A stretch of DNA of 64,000 nucleotides from Haberlea rhodopensis (taxonomy: Eukaryota > Streptophyta > Magnoliopsida > Lamiales > Gesneriaceae), in assembly GCA_907163345.1 (NCBI GenBank), contig CAJQUN010000506.1:1-64000 (forward strand), read 5' to 3'. The notes below the pieces were generated by a model. That model had not been told where the DNA came from. It worked only from the letters and a program-made list of their open reading frames with translations, and did not search any database. Below, piece by piece: positions 22,121 to 31,710 of this stretch. How positions within the stretch are numbered: position 1 is the stretch's first letter; every line of letters begins with the position of its first letter. The position numbers were made by a program, and so were the translations under genes.

Positions 22121-25100
22121 TTACATACCAGAAAATAGTTCCGGATAGTGTTGCACCATATGTTGCTCCATCTCCCACGTGGCCTCCTCGACACCCCTGC
22201 GATCCCACTGAACTTTAATCATCGGTATCACTTTGTTCCGAAGTCTGCGATCTGCCCGATTCAGCATTCTAACCGGTCGTTCCACGTAGGACATATCAGC
22301 ATCTAACTGAACTTCTGAAGGCTTTAATACATGAGATGGATAAGGCTCATACTTCCGTAACATAGATACATGAAACACATCATGTATACCAGAGAAAGAC
22401 AGTGGTAAGGCCAATCGGTAAGCTAAGGTGCCAATGCGCTGTAAGATCTCGTACGGCCCAACATACCTCGGAGATAATTTCCTGCGCATTCCAAATCGCA
22501 CAAAACCTCTGAAATGTGAGATCTTCAGAAAGACCTTATCTCCCAACTGAAACTCTAATGGTCGCCACAGTTTATTAGCATAAGCCGCCTGTCAATCCTG
22601 AGCTGCTTTCATTTTCTACCTGGTCACCTTTACCTTCTCTTCCATTTCCCAAACTAACTCCGGTCCTCCGATCGATTTACGATCCAAATAGTCCCAACAC
22701 AACGATGATCTACATCGTCTACCATAAAGGGCTTCAAAAGGAGCCATTGAATGCTTGTCTGGTAGCTATTGTTATATGAGAACTCTACCAAGGCCACTGA
22801 ATCCTGCCATGAAGTATCAAACTCCAATACACATGCTCGTAACATGTCCTCGAGCGTTTGTATAATACGCTCGGTCTGGCCATCCTTTTGGGGATGATAA
22901 GCAGTGCTCAACCTTACTTCAGTTCCCAAAGCTGACTGAAGACCCTCCCAAAAATGAGATGTGAACCGTGGATCTCAATCAGACACTATAGAAATAGGGA
23001 TCCCGTGTAATCATATCACATCTCGAACGTATAACTGAGTCAGTCTCAAATACGTGAAGGTCATACTATATGGAATAAAGTGAGCCATTTTGGTCAGTCT
23101 GTCCACAATCACCCAAATGGCATCAAAACCCGAAGTAGTCCTCGGCAAGTGGGTCACAAAGTCCATAGATATGTGTTCCCACTTCCATTCCGGTATCTCT
23201 AAGCTCTTCAGTTCACCACCAGGCCTCTGCCTCTCAGCCTTTACTTGCTGACAGATCAAGCATCTCTTAACGAATGCTATCACATCTCGCTTCATCCGTT
23301 TCCACCAAAATTGAGCACATAGATCCTTATACATCTTCCTCCCTCCTGGGTGGATACTAAGCCTACTGCTATGAGTTCGTTGTAGGATCCCTTGACGTAA
23401 CTCCGGCGTATTCAGAACTACCCATCGGTTACCAAGCCTCAAGGAACCGTCTTCAGCCATTCTGAACTTTGATGGATGTCCAACACGTACCAATGCTAAC
23501 CACTTTTGTATCTCATCATCTGACTTCTGAGCTCTCCTGATATTCTCATAAATATCTGGCTCAGCTAATAAGGTCGATACACATACCGATGATGTATCCA
23601 CATCAAAGTCATAGCCCATATGACAATAGGAAGTCATCATGGCCGATAATTGCATGACATCCTCAGCAGTACACTTCACTTTTCGGCTCAAGCCGTCTGC
23701 TGTCAAGTTAGCTTTCCTAGGATGGTACTCAATCTCGCAATCATAGTCCTTGAGTAAGTCCATCCATCTCCTATGTCTCATATTCAGTTCCGCCTGAGTG
23801 AAGAGAAACTTCAGGCTCTTGTGGTCTGTAGAAATGGTGAACGAAATGCCATACAAGTAGTGCCACCAAATCTTCAAGGCAAACACAATAGCCGGCAGTT
23901 CCAAATCGTGAACTGAGTATCTAGTCTCATGCGGCTTCAACTGTCTCGAGGCATAAGCTACCACATGCTTATCCTCCATCAGTACACATCCCAAACCTTG
24001 TAGTGACGCATCAGTATATTGTACAAATCTGTTGTTCTCTGTAGGAATCACCAATACTGGTGCTGATGTCAACCGGTGCTTCAACTCCTGGAAACTCTGT
24101 TCACAAGCCTCACACCAATAAAATGGTACTCCCTTTTGAGTCAACTGCGTCAGTGGCTTGGTAATCTTCGAGAATCCTTCGACAAAACGTCAGTAATATC
24201 CGGCTAAACCAAGAAAGCTCCGTATCTCGGGCACAGAAGTAGGCGCAGACCAATCCATCACTGCCTTTACTTTCCTGGGATCTACTGATATCCCATTGCT
24301 AGAAATGACATGCCCTAGAAATACCACACTGCTCAACCAGAATTCACATTTGCTGAGTTTGGCAAACAATTGATTTTCTCTGAGGATCTGGAGTACCGTC
24401 GCAAATATCTTACGTGCTCTTCCTCACTCCGAGAATAAATAAGTATGTCGTCAATGAACACAATGACGAACTGATCAAGATACTGCTGGAACACCCGATT
24501 CATCAGACCCATCAAGATAGCCGGGGCGTTCGTCACACTGAACGGCATAACCAAGAACTCGTAATGCCCATACCGAGTCCGAAATGTTGTCTTCTGGACA
24601 TCCTCCTCTCTAACCCGAATCTGGTGGTAACCAGACCTCAAATCAATCTTGGAATAGAGTCTCATGCCCTGCAACTGATCAAACAGATCGTCAATCTGCG
24701 GGATAGGGTACTTGTTCTTTACAGTTTCTTTGTTCAATTGCCGATAATCGATGCACAAACGCATTGAACTGTCCTTCTTCTTTACAAACAGGATCGGTGC
24801 ACCCCAAGGCGATACACTCGGACGTATGTATCCCTTATCAAGAAGTTCCTGTAATTGCACCTTCAGTTCCCTCAACTCTGCCGGTGCCATCCTATAAGGG
24901 GCACGATAAATAGCAGACGTCCCTGGTAACAACTCAATTCCAAACTCGACATCTCTACACGGTGGAAACCCTGTAATTTCATCCGGGAATACATCATTAA
25001 ATTCTGCAACCACCGGTATTTCTTCAGTCCTCAACTCTTTCTTCTTTTCTGCTATATCAACTGCATAAATGATGTAACCCTTATGGCCACATTCCAATAA

Positions 25101-25583
25101 TCGTGACATTTTAACGGCTGAAACCAATGGGATCTTCGGACGAGAACCATTCCCATAAAAGATCCACTGAATCCCCTGATCAGATCGGAAACAAACAGTT
25201 TTCTGCCGGCAATCAACCACGGCCTGATATCTGTTCAGCAAATCAATGCCCACTATGCAATCAAAATCTGACATACCCAGCACGATCAAATCAGCCTTCA
25301 AATCATTTCCCTCAAAATAAATGAAGCAGTCAGATAGTATATTATCAGCAATCACATTCCTTCCGATGGGTGTCGAGACCATAAGAGGCGTGGGTAGCGG
25401 AGACGGGCACATATGATATCTCTCCACAAAATTAGCATATATAAAAGAATGGGAAGCACCTGTGTCTATCAAAATAAATGCAGGGTACGTAAATAAATGA
25501 CACGTACCAGCAATCACCTCCTCTGGGGCTGCCTCGGCCTGCTCTCTGGTCAGTGCATATACTTGTCCTTGAGGCGATCCCAC
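22121..25583 (-). pseudogene. gypsy-2 protease, RT, RNase H, integrase, chromodomain, broken
   Basis: The frame from 25583 begins GSPQGQVYAL and has the retropepsin-like motif ILIDTGASHSF (about 25446-25466), then RT with DLRSGYHQIRV and FIDD (24447-24458). A frameshift near 24405 and a TGA in GYY*RF follow. The next open frame (from 24144) has RNase H motifs YTDAS, DLELPA and TDHKSL, the integrase zinc segment and the core MDFVTHLPR. TGA codons interrupt VI*LHG and SD*DPR; a frameshift lies near 22740 and another TGA in QD*QAA. The tail to 22121 has RPVRMLNRA and EEATWEME, resembling a chromodomain. It is close to gypsy-1 but retains the protease gypsy-1 lost. At least four stops read as CGA to TGA. 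Confidence 0.94.
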
Positions 25584-26571
25584 TGTCTGACCTCCGCTGG
25601 TCGAGGTAAAAATTGATGTCTTTGAGGCACCGTCCTAGCATCAAATCTCGGTTTGTTCCACTCCAGGTCTGACTGTCTCCCTTGGTTAGGGCAATATCGA
25701 GCAATGTGGCCCATCTTGCCACAACTATAACAAGCCAGACAGTCACGTGACAAGTGCGGTCCTCAATATTTTTCACATTTTGATTCTCCAGCTCTATTCA
25801 CTTTTGTTGGTCCCCGGATAGTCGGCACATTACCCTTTTGATTGTCCTGCTTCCGATTATAAGACTTATTCCCACTAAATCGAGAAGATGAAGAAGCTCC
25901 ATGAGGCTTAAACTGCTCTCCTCGTGGCCTCAGACTGTCAGCAACTTGCCTCTGTGGTGGCACATATGGTGGTACAGTATCAGCATAAGCACCAACTCTG
26001 ATCTCTGCTAATTCCGCTCTTGTGAGAGCATCATCAAAGGAATTGGGGTTGTTGGAGATAACCCGGTCAAACAACTCAGGTCTCAAACCTTTCAGAAAAT
26101 GACTCATCTTGGAATGTCCATTGGTAGCAACGTGAGGGACATACCTCAATAGTGACAAGTAATGCATGGCACAGTCCGAGACAATCATATTACCCTGTTT
26201 CAAGTTGGTGAACTCATCCTCTTTCATCTGTCTGGCAGCATCTGAGAAATATCGGTTCAGAAACCGGGTTCTGAACAAGCTCCAATCAATCAGTACCCCT
26301 TGAGCTCTCAGCTCCATTACCGTTGTCTTCCACCACCATGGAGGACTTCTTAGCCAGTTGAAATTCCATTAATCTCAGCCAAGCAGTCTTGGCACAGGGT
26401 GCCGACAAGAAGATCTGCTCTATCCTTTCTAACCATTCCTCAGCTTCTTCCCCAGTCTCAATTCCCTCAAATATAGGCGGATGGAAGGTCAGGAACTACG
26501 CCAGACTCAATTCACAAGGCAATAACGGCTGCACAATAGGTTCCACACCCACAACAGGTGGCGGTAGAGGA
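25550..26571 (-). pseudogene. gypsy-2 gag, N-terminally truncated and broken
   Basis: On the minus strand it begins at 26571 in mid-codon context with NPLPPPVVGVEPIVQ, directly joined to the inverted U5 piece, so its start codon, leader and 5' LTR are missing. A TAG interrupts SLA*FLTFHPP, a frameshift lies near 26330, and the main frame (26317-25763) reads WSLFRTRFLNRYFS and EFTNLKQGN, the retrotransposon gag domain. A TGA at 25763-25765 precedes the zinc knuckle CYSCGKMGHIARYC (about 25691-25732). A frameshift near 25600 leads to the protease frame. The gene would encode capsid and nucleocapsid. Confidence 0.92.
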
Positions 26572-26642
26572 TTACTCTGATTTATGAATACTTAGTTCTC
26601 TAATTGCACTTAAAACCATACTTAAGGTAGAGAGGCCTTACA
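26572..26642 (+). repeat. Inverted U5 terminus of the gypsy-2 LTR at the wrong end
   Basis: 71 bp that are the reverse complement of 11210-11279 with one substitution and one 1-bp indel; the outermost 55 bp are identical. It ends ...GAGAGGCCTTACA, exactly the LTR terminus, and is followed by TCAGC (26643-26647). No other LTR sequence is present on this side. Confidence 0.95.
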
Positions 26643-27661
26643 TCAGCACACATGAATAGGTGCTTATTGGGAATGAGTTCACTGAACGACCCTACTCGGA
26701 ATTCTATAAGTGGTTACCATTTATCGAGTATAGAATTCTTAGTCATAATTGTGCACCATTACTCCTCTGATCCGAGGCGTCATTGAGGTCTTGACAGATA
26801 GCTGTGTACTTTGATTTAATGACTGATCACATGCGGGTCATAAAATTGTTATTTTGGGTATTCAGTGATGTTGTCAGAGGCCTGTGATTGTCGTTGGGGA
26901 TTCACCACTGGTCTTGATGAACCAGGATGTCCTATGTGTTTTTCTGTATATGATTCATGGAATCTCTGGCCAGAGTGGGTAGTGCTTGTGAAAAATGAGT
27001 TTTTCATATACGCACACAATGAATCATATAACGTGAAACAAATATATAGTTATTGAAATCATATGGAGCCTCAACCAACCAATGCCCTAGATTCAGTCGG
27101 GACATATTGAGTGAAAGGAATGTAATGCACGCTAACTATGGCTGACAGGCTCTCGTAGTTGCTAGTCATTTGTATCTAGGTCTTCGTGAAGCACGGATGA
27201 CGCTACCCACGATTGGTAGGTTTTGGCTGGAATTACGTTCTGGACATTGTCTTTTAAAAGAGTTTAATCGACAATGGGCATTCAGGGTAAGCCCGAAGAA
27301 GCAAAACTGTTTGACTTCTAAAATCACAAAGGTTGTGATCCTACCGCTACGATACATTTGAGCCTCACTGGGTCGCAAGCAACCGGCCGCTGATCTGCCG
27401 ATAAGAATTGAGGCTTATATGTTAAGTGCCCAAGATTGTGTGATTGATATTCAAGGGATGAGTTTAATTTTGAAAAGCTCCTTACTTTAGTGGAGTTTCT
27501 ATGTTTGGAAAGGTTACATCTAGAGAAAGTTCTAAAATTAAAAAAAATGATATATTTATCTCATAATTATGTACGTTAGTTGTACATCAAGTTATTCAAT
27601 TGGATTGACCTACTTGGATTATGAGTTTAGTGCTCATGTGTTGGTTTTTGGGCAAGTGGGA
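26643..27661 (+). other. copia-1 3' non-coding region, second part
   Basis: Continues from 11209 and aligns with copia-5 (complement of 59801-60810). The joined region is about 1.35 kb between the RNase H stop and the 3' LTR, with no credible gene on either strand. It ends in GGGCAAGTGGGA before the LTR, a plus-strand primer tract. Confidence 0.82.
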
Positions 27662-28044
27662 TGTTAGCATATGTGTCATACAAGCCAAATGTTGGCATGT
27701 TGGGCTTTATGCACTCAAAGCCCATCAGTGACTCAATGACCCTATAAATAAGTCATTCTAGTTTCTGAGAGAACTAGACCATTCAATACACACCAATTTC
27801 TCATCGTAGAAAGATTAACACCAAACTAGCACTGACGTTGAGATCGTGGATCTGGTCAGTTGTTTGGACTCGGGGGATCACCGCATTTAGATCTACGACG
27901 ACGAACGGTAATCTCTTTTCGTGCATTTATATTCGATTTATGCATGTTAATATATGAATCAGGCGCGATCGTCCCAGGGTCAGATCTGTTTATTATTTAT
28001 TTTTCGCTGCGTTTGGGTCTGACGTCGGGGATGGAAACCCAACA
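27662..28044 (+). repeat. copia-1 3' LTR (383 bp)
   Basis: Starts TGTTAGCATATGTG, ends AAACCCAACA. The copia-5 LTR at 58756-59145 has the same start, TATA region and GAATCAGGCGCGAT segment. AGGCA at 28045-28049 is the likely right target duplication; its partner is off the window. Confidence 0.85.
27743..27750 (+). promoter_or_regulatory. TATA box of copia-1 LTR
   Basis: TATAAATA, about 82 bp from the LTR start and preceded by GTGACTCAATGACC; the same sequence and position occur in the copia-5 LTR, in line with an LTR core promoter. Confidence 0.6.
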
Positions 28045-29482
28045 AGGCAACCCAAGCCTTATATTGTTATTTCAATTTTTAATTTTGGTATCTCAATTTT
28101 TAGTAGCATGCCTTAATCAGAGCAACTTGATCATTACATGTCTCTATTACAATTTTATACTGATGTGGAAGTTCATATCATCATCTTCTCACCATACCCA
28201 TAATCATGAGATGGACAACGATTACTGACGATCGTTATCGTAGGTAGTTGTGTTGTCCCTTGTTTTATACATTGTATGGTACATTAAGGACAATGCACAA
28301 TTTTAAGTTTGGGGGTGTTTAAACATTGAAGTTATTTTGTTTCATGGACTCCTATTTTGTTTGGTGTTTGTTTTGTTGTTAAGTTTTTTTAGTGTCAAAT
28401 GTTGTGATTTGAAGTAGTTGTGAAGACCGATGATGAAGAATTGAGCTTTGTGACAATTTTAAAGTTTTATGTTCACTTTGCTCTTGAGTTTCTTACATAT
28501 TCATGCACTAGAGACCATGGTCATTTGATTAATCAAAATTGATTTGAACGAACTCAAATATGATATAGACGATTCTTGATAAAAATTGGGTCTTATTAAG
28601 CGATATAAAATGCCATAGTAGCCTATTAAGCTTAAATGTAAAAGAATGGGATTTGAATTGTTTGTAATATGTATTAGAAGCTCATTCAAATTTGTTTCTA
28701 ATATTACCTTGATTTTGAGACATAATTGAGCACTTCAGTCAAATCATATGAACTATTTGTGCATTGAGAGTAGTTTAGAACTTACTTTAGTACCCTTCGA
28801 GGTGAAATACGAACATATGTGGCGTATGAATGATTGAGTCGACTTTTGATCCATTTGAGCCTTTGAAGCCACCAAAAGAATCATTTTATCCATATTTATC
28901 CTTTTGAGCTTATTGAGTGGAATGGTTTATGCAAAAACACATAATAACCCCCATTGGCAACCTTTCAAATCCACATCAACTACTTTGTTGATAGCTTATA
29001 CATTATTTCCTACCCTCAAGTGAGTAATCCCGTATGCGCTTTAAAATTTTCAAATATCTCTCATGTTCTTAATTGAAAATTAGATGAGTAACAATGAAGA
29101 AAAGGGCATGGATGCATAGAAAAATGTTGAAGAGATGAAGAAAATAGTGATTGAAGGAATGATAAAAATAATGAGGTGAATGATGAATGCGGATGAGAAA
29201 GAAGAGTGAGTTAAAAAGAAAAAAAAATTGATGAATCAACAATATAAGGAATCGAAATTGGGATGAGAGTACGCAATTTTGTTATATTTAACTTCCTCTC
29301 TTGTTTGAATGTACTATCTTTTTATTGTAGCTATGAGTCGATGTCATACATTATAAGTCAATTAATACCTATTGACCGAGCCATATTCGTCCAATATGCT
29401 AGTGGAGAAGGTTATGAAAGTTCAGCTTATGAACTCTCAAGAAACTCTTATAATGAGTATGAGTTTGGCATTCACATACGCA
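28045..29482 (+). other. gypsy-3 3' non-coding region
   Basis: AT-rich sequence without a credible gene. The tract ACAATTTTAAGTTTGGGGGTG near 28300 and the following 1 kb, with repeated TTTGAGCCTTT- and TGAGCTTAT-like phrases, correspond in layout to 52790-53900 of gypsy-5. This is typical of the region after pol in Tat/Athila elements. Confidence 0.6.
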
Positions 29483-30154
29483 CAGAGGCCTAGCTAGGAT
29501 TTTTAAAATGTGGAGGCTGGGCATAAAAAATGAAACGTAATTTAATATATATAATTTTATTAAAAGATGCAAATTTTACAGTGTTCTTGTATAAAATAAT
29601 ATATTTTTCTATAATTATTTTGTATAAACACCACATTCACATACTCGTTAGTTATTGTTCAATAAGATGTTTCTCCATATCCATAAGTTTTACTCGTCAT
29701 TTCATTCTCAATTTTGTAAACCCTTCGTAGTCCATTTAATTTGAATTTCAAATTAATATATAGAGGTGGAGCTTAAGTTTAAATAAAGAAGTTTTATACA
29801 AAAAAATTTATAAGAAATTTTTTTATTAATAATGATGTATATCAATATATTTTTTTAAAAAAATATACTTAGAAAGATGTGAATTTGGGATAAATAATTA
29901 TGAAATTATTTTCAATTTATAACTTTTAAAAACTAAATTTTTTTGGTAAATAAGTAAATAAAAAATGTAATGGGAAGATAAAATATTAAAATCAAATATT
30001 TGTGGGGCAAAATCCAAAAGAGAAGTAAAATGGCGCGTGTACATCTTTTCCACACTCCTTTTGTGTTTATCTTAAACAAATATTATATATACTAATTTTG
30101 AGATGGGCTTGGGGGTTGAAGCCCACCCCAGCTCGTACAGTAGACCCGCCACTG
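29483..30154. mobile_element. Possible non-autonomous hAT-like element (672 bp)
   Basis: Starts CAGAGGCCTAGC and ends GACCCGCCACTG; the last bases inverted read CAGTGGCGGGTC, giving imperfect short terminal inverted repeats. Flanks CATACGCA and CACACACA agree at six of eight positions, compatible with a decayed 8-bp duplication. No coding capacity; very AT-rich. The flank is simple CA-repeat-like sequence, so the duplication is weak evidence. Confidence 0.35.
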
Positions 30155-30480
30155 CACACACATCTCATTACATTGATATGATGCATTGTTTATCGTATAT
30201 TAAAAGTACACTCTTTTTATTAACAATGCAATCGAACATATATCCTGCAAATTCCTATTGGTTTGTGTGAGAGATTGCTTTGCGTTAAGGTTAAATGGAA
30301 GTGGTAGTACACACATATTTGAGAACTCTTGAGTAGTGTGATATGCATTGATTTGAAAGCTTAGACCATTGATTTTTAGGCTTATTTGCAATTACAACAC
30401 TTCATGACTTGAGCTAATAGTTTGTATTTCTTTTTATTTCTTATTCTTTTTCTATTTCTATTTTACTCAGGACTGACAAA
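30155..30480 (+). other. gypsy-3 non-coding sequence
   Basis: AT-rich remainder between the possible MITE and copia-4. I see no gene. It ends ACAAA, the left duplication of copia-4. Confidence 0.5.
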
Positions 30481-30665
30481 TATTAAGGAATGATATCTTA
30501 TCAAATCAATTTACATATTCTTGTACAAATACATTGTAATCTTTTCCTATCTTGTGGATCTCATATCTTGTATTTATTTAGATAAGTTTGTAAACTCTAT
30601 TAAAGGATCAAGAGTTTGATCAATAAAATTATTCATTCAATCACACAATTATTGTATAACTTATA
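30481..30665 (+). repeat. copia-4 5' LTR (185 bp)
   Basis: Begins TATTAAGGAATGATATC and ends TTATA directly before the primer site; aligns with 34889-35066 with a few substitutions and small indels. Confidence 0.92.
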
Positions 30666-30674
30666 TGGTATCAG
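30666..30674 (+). promoter_or_regulatory. copia-4 primer binding site
   Basis: TGGTATCAG, directly abutting the LTR; complementary to initiator tRNA-Met, with match to the plant consensus lost after nine bases. Confidence 0.8.
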
Positions 30675-30774
30675 TAGGTTAAAACTCTCACGAGTCTTCT
30701 TCGATCCACACCTTCTGTGCCGCCACCACCATTGTTTTCTCGCCTCTGTTTCTACAGCAAAACCACTCCTTATA

Positions 30775-31710
30775 ATGTCCAGTACCTCTTCAGCCACTTC
30801 ATCCATTATGTCCCTCCACCATCCCTGAACACTTTCTCTGTTGCTGCACCTCCAGTTGTCGTACCAATCACAGCTCACCAACACCTATCCATCCGCCTCA
30901 CTTCTTCCAACTTTCCATCATGGCGCGCTCTCTTAATTGCACTCTTCAATGGGTTCAATCTGACAGGGTTTCTCGATGGTTCCAGCCCCTGTCCTGATCG
31001 TGGTTCGGCTGTCTCGCCGTCTTCGGCGTTTCTTAGTTGGTTCCAATAGGACCAACTCATATTGGCGGCCATTTTCGGGTCACTCGCAGCTGACATACTT
31101 CCACTCATTGCTTCTGCCCCTACCTCGCATGCTGCCTGGAGTTCCTTGACCTGCCTTTATGCTAATAAATCTCGTGCCCGTGTCATGCAAATCAAAGACG
31201 ATTTGGCACGCGCATCGCTAGGCTCTCAATCTGTGAGCACCTTTGTCCACTATATTAAATCTAAAGTGGACGAGCTTGCCATCATCGACACACCAATTTC
31301 AAACGATGATATACCCTGCAAGTACTCAATGGTCTCGGGCCTCTATACAGAGAAATTTCCGCCCCTATTCGTGCACACGAGACATCCTTGCACTTTGAAG
31401 AACTTCATGATCTATTGGTTGTTCATGAACTTTATCTTCAGCGTCTTGAGTCTGCCACAACCAATCCGGTTGCCACCGCCAACAACATCCAAACTTCTTG
31501 GGGGGTCCACACCTCCTGGCCGTGGCCCTCCTCGGCACCATCAGCAGGCCCGCAATCAATCACAGCACCATCGCAGCCGCGACGGCTCCTCTAACCGTGG
31601 CTCTACTCGCATGCGCACCAACCAATCACATCAATGGACAAATCAGCAGTGTTCCCAGGTTGTTTGTCAGTTGTGTGGATACACAGGCCACATTGCCCCT
31701 TACTGTCGTA
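30775..31710 (+). pseudogene. copia-4 gag, broken
   Basis: The likely start is ATG at 30775, whose frame closes after 17 codons; the gag continues in another frame with the domain IRLTSSNFPSWRALL and, after an in-frame TAG at 31047-31049 (context QQDQL), AAIFGSLAADILP and ANKSRARVMQIKDDL. It ends in a zinc knuckle CQLCGYTGHIAPYC (about 31666-31707). The segment 31350-31480 reads poorly against gag families and probably carries further frame changes. Gag would form the particle. Confidence 0.87.

Larger units (their letters stand above)
11210..26642 (-). mobile_element. gypsy-2: Ty3/gypsy chromovirus with inverted U5 at both ends, no 5' LTR
   Basis: On the minus strand: gag (N-terminus missing), protease, RT, RNase H, integrase, chromodomain-like tail, 3' LTR (interrupted by copia-3). 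Left flank is TCAGT (11205-11209), right flank TCAGC (26643-26647), one mismatch, and the empty site in copia-5 reads TCAGC. The left end is the LTR's U5 terminus (TGTAAGGCCTCTCTACC on the plus strand). The right end, where a 5' LTR belongs, is instead the same 70-bp U5 terminus in opposite orientation, joined directly to gag. The element therefore has terminal inverted repeats though it is a retrotransposon. Confidence 0.9.
10310..28044 (+). mobile_element. copia-1: Ty1/copia element split by gypsy-1 and gypsy-2
   Basis: Only 10310-11209 and 26643-28044 belong to copia-1; the middle is gypsy-2. The 5' part lies off the left edge beyond gypsy-1. Rejoining the flanks gives RNase H, a long non-coding 3' region and a 3' LTR, all aligning with copia-5 at 58756-61700. 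Across the gypsy-2 insertion copia-5 reads GTCAGCACAAATAGG, as expected for an empty site. After the LTR comes AGGCAACCCAAG, the GGGAGGCAACCC-type motif seen downstream of gag in gypsy-5, so copia-1 sits in the Tat/Athila-type gypsy-3. Confidence 0.85.

Noticed and set aside
11210..26642. Gypsy-2 as cargo of a TIR DNA transposon
   Set aside because: The inverted ends are the gypsy LTR's own U5 terminus (matching the gypsy-1 LTR end), the outer bases are TG...CA and the duplication is 5 bp, all fitting integrase rather than a DNA transposase.
30633..30884. Antisense frame over the copia-4 5' end
   Set aside because: Shadow of the gag region on the opposite strand.
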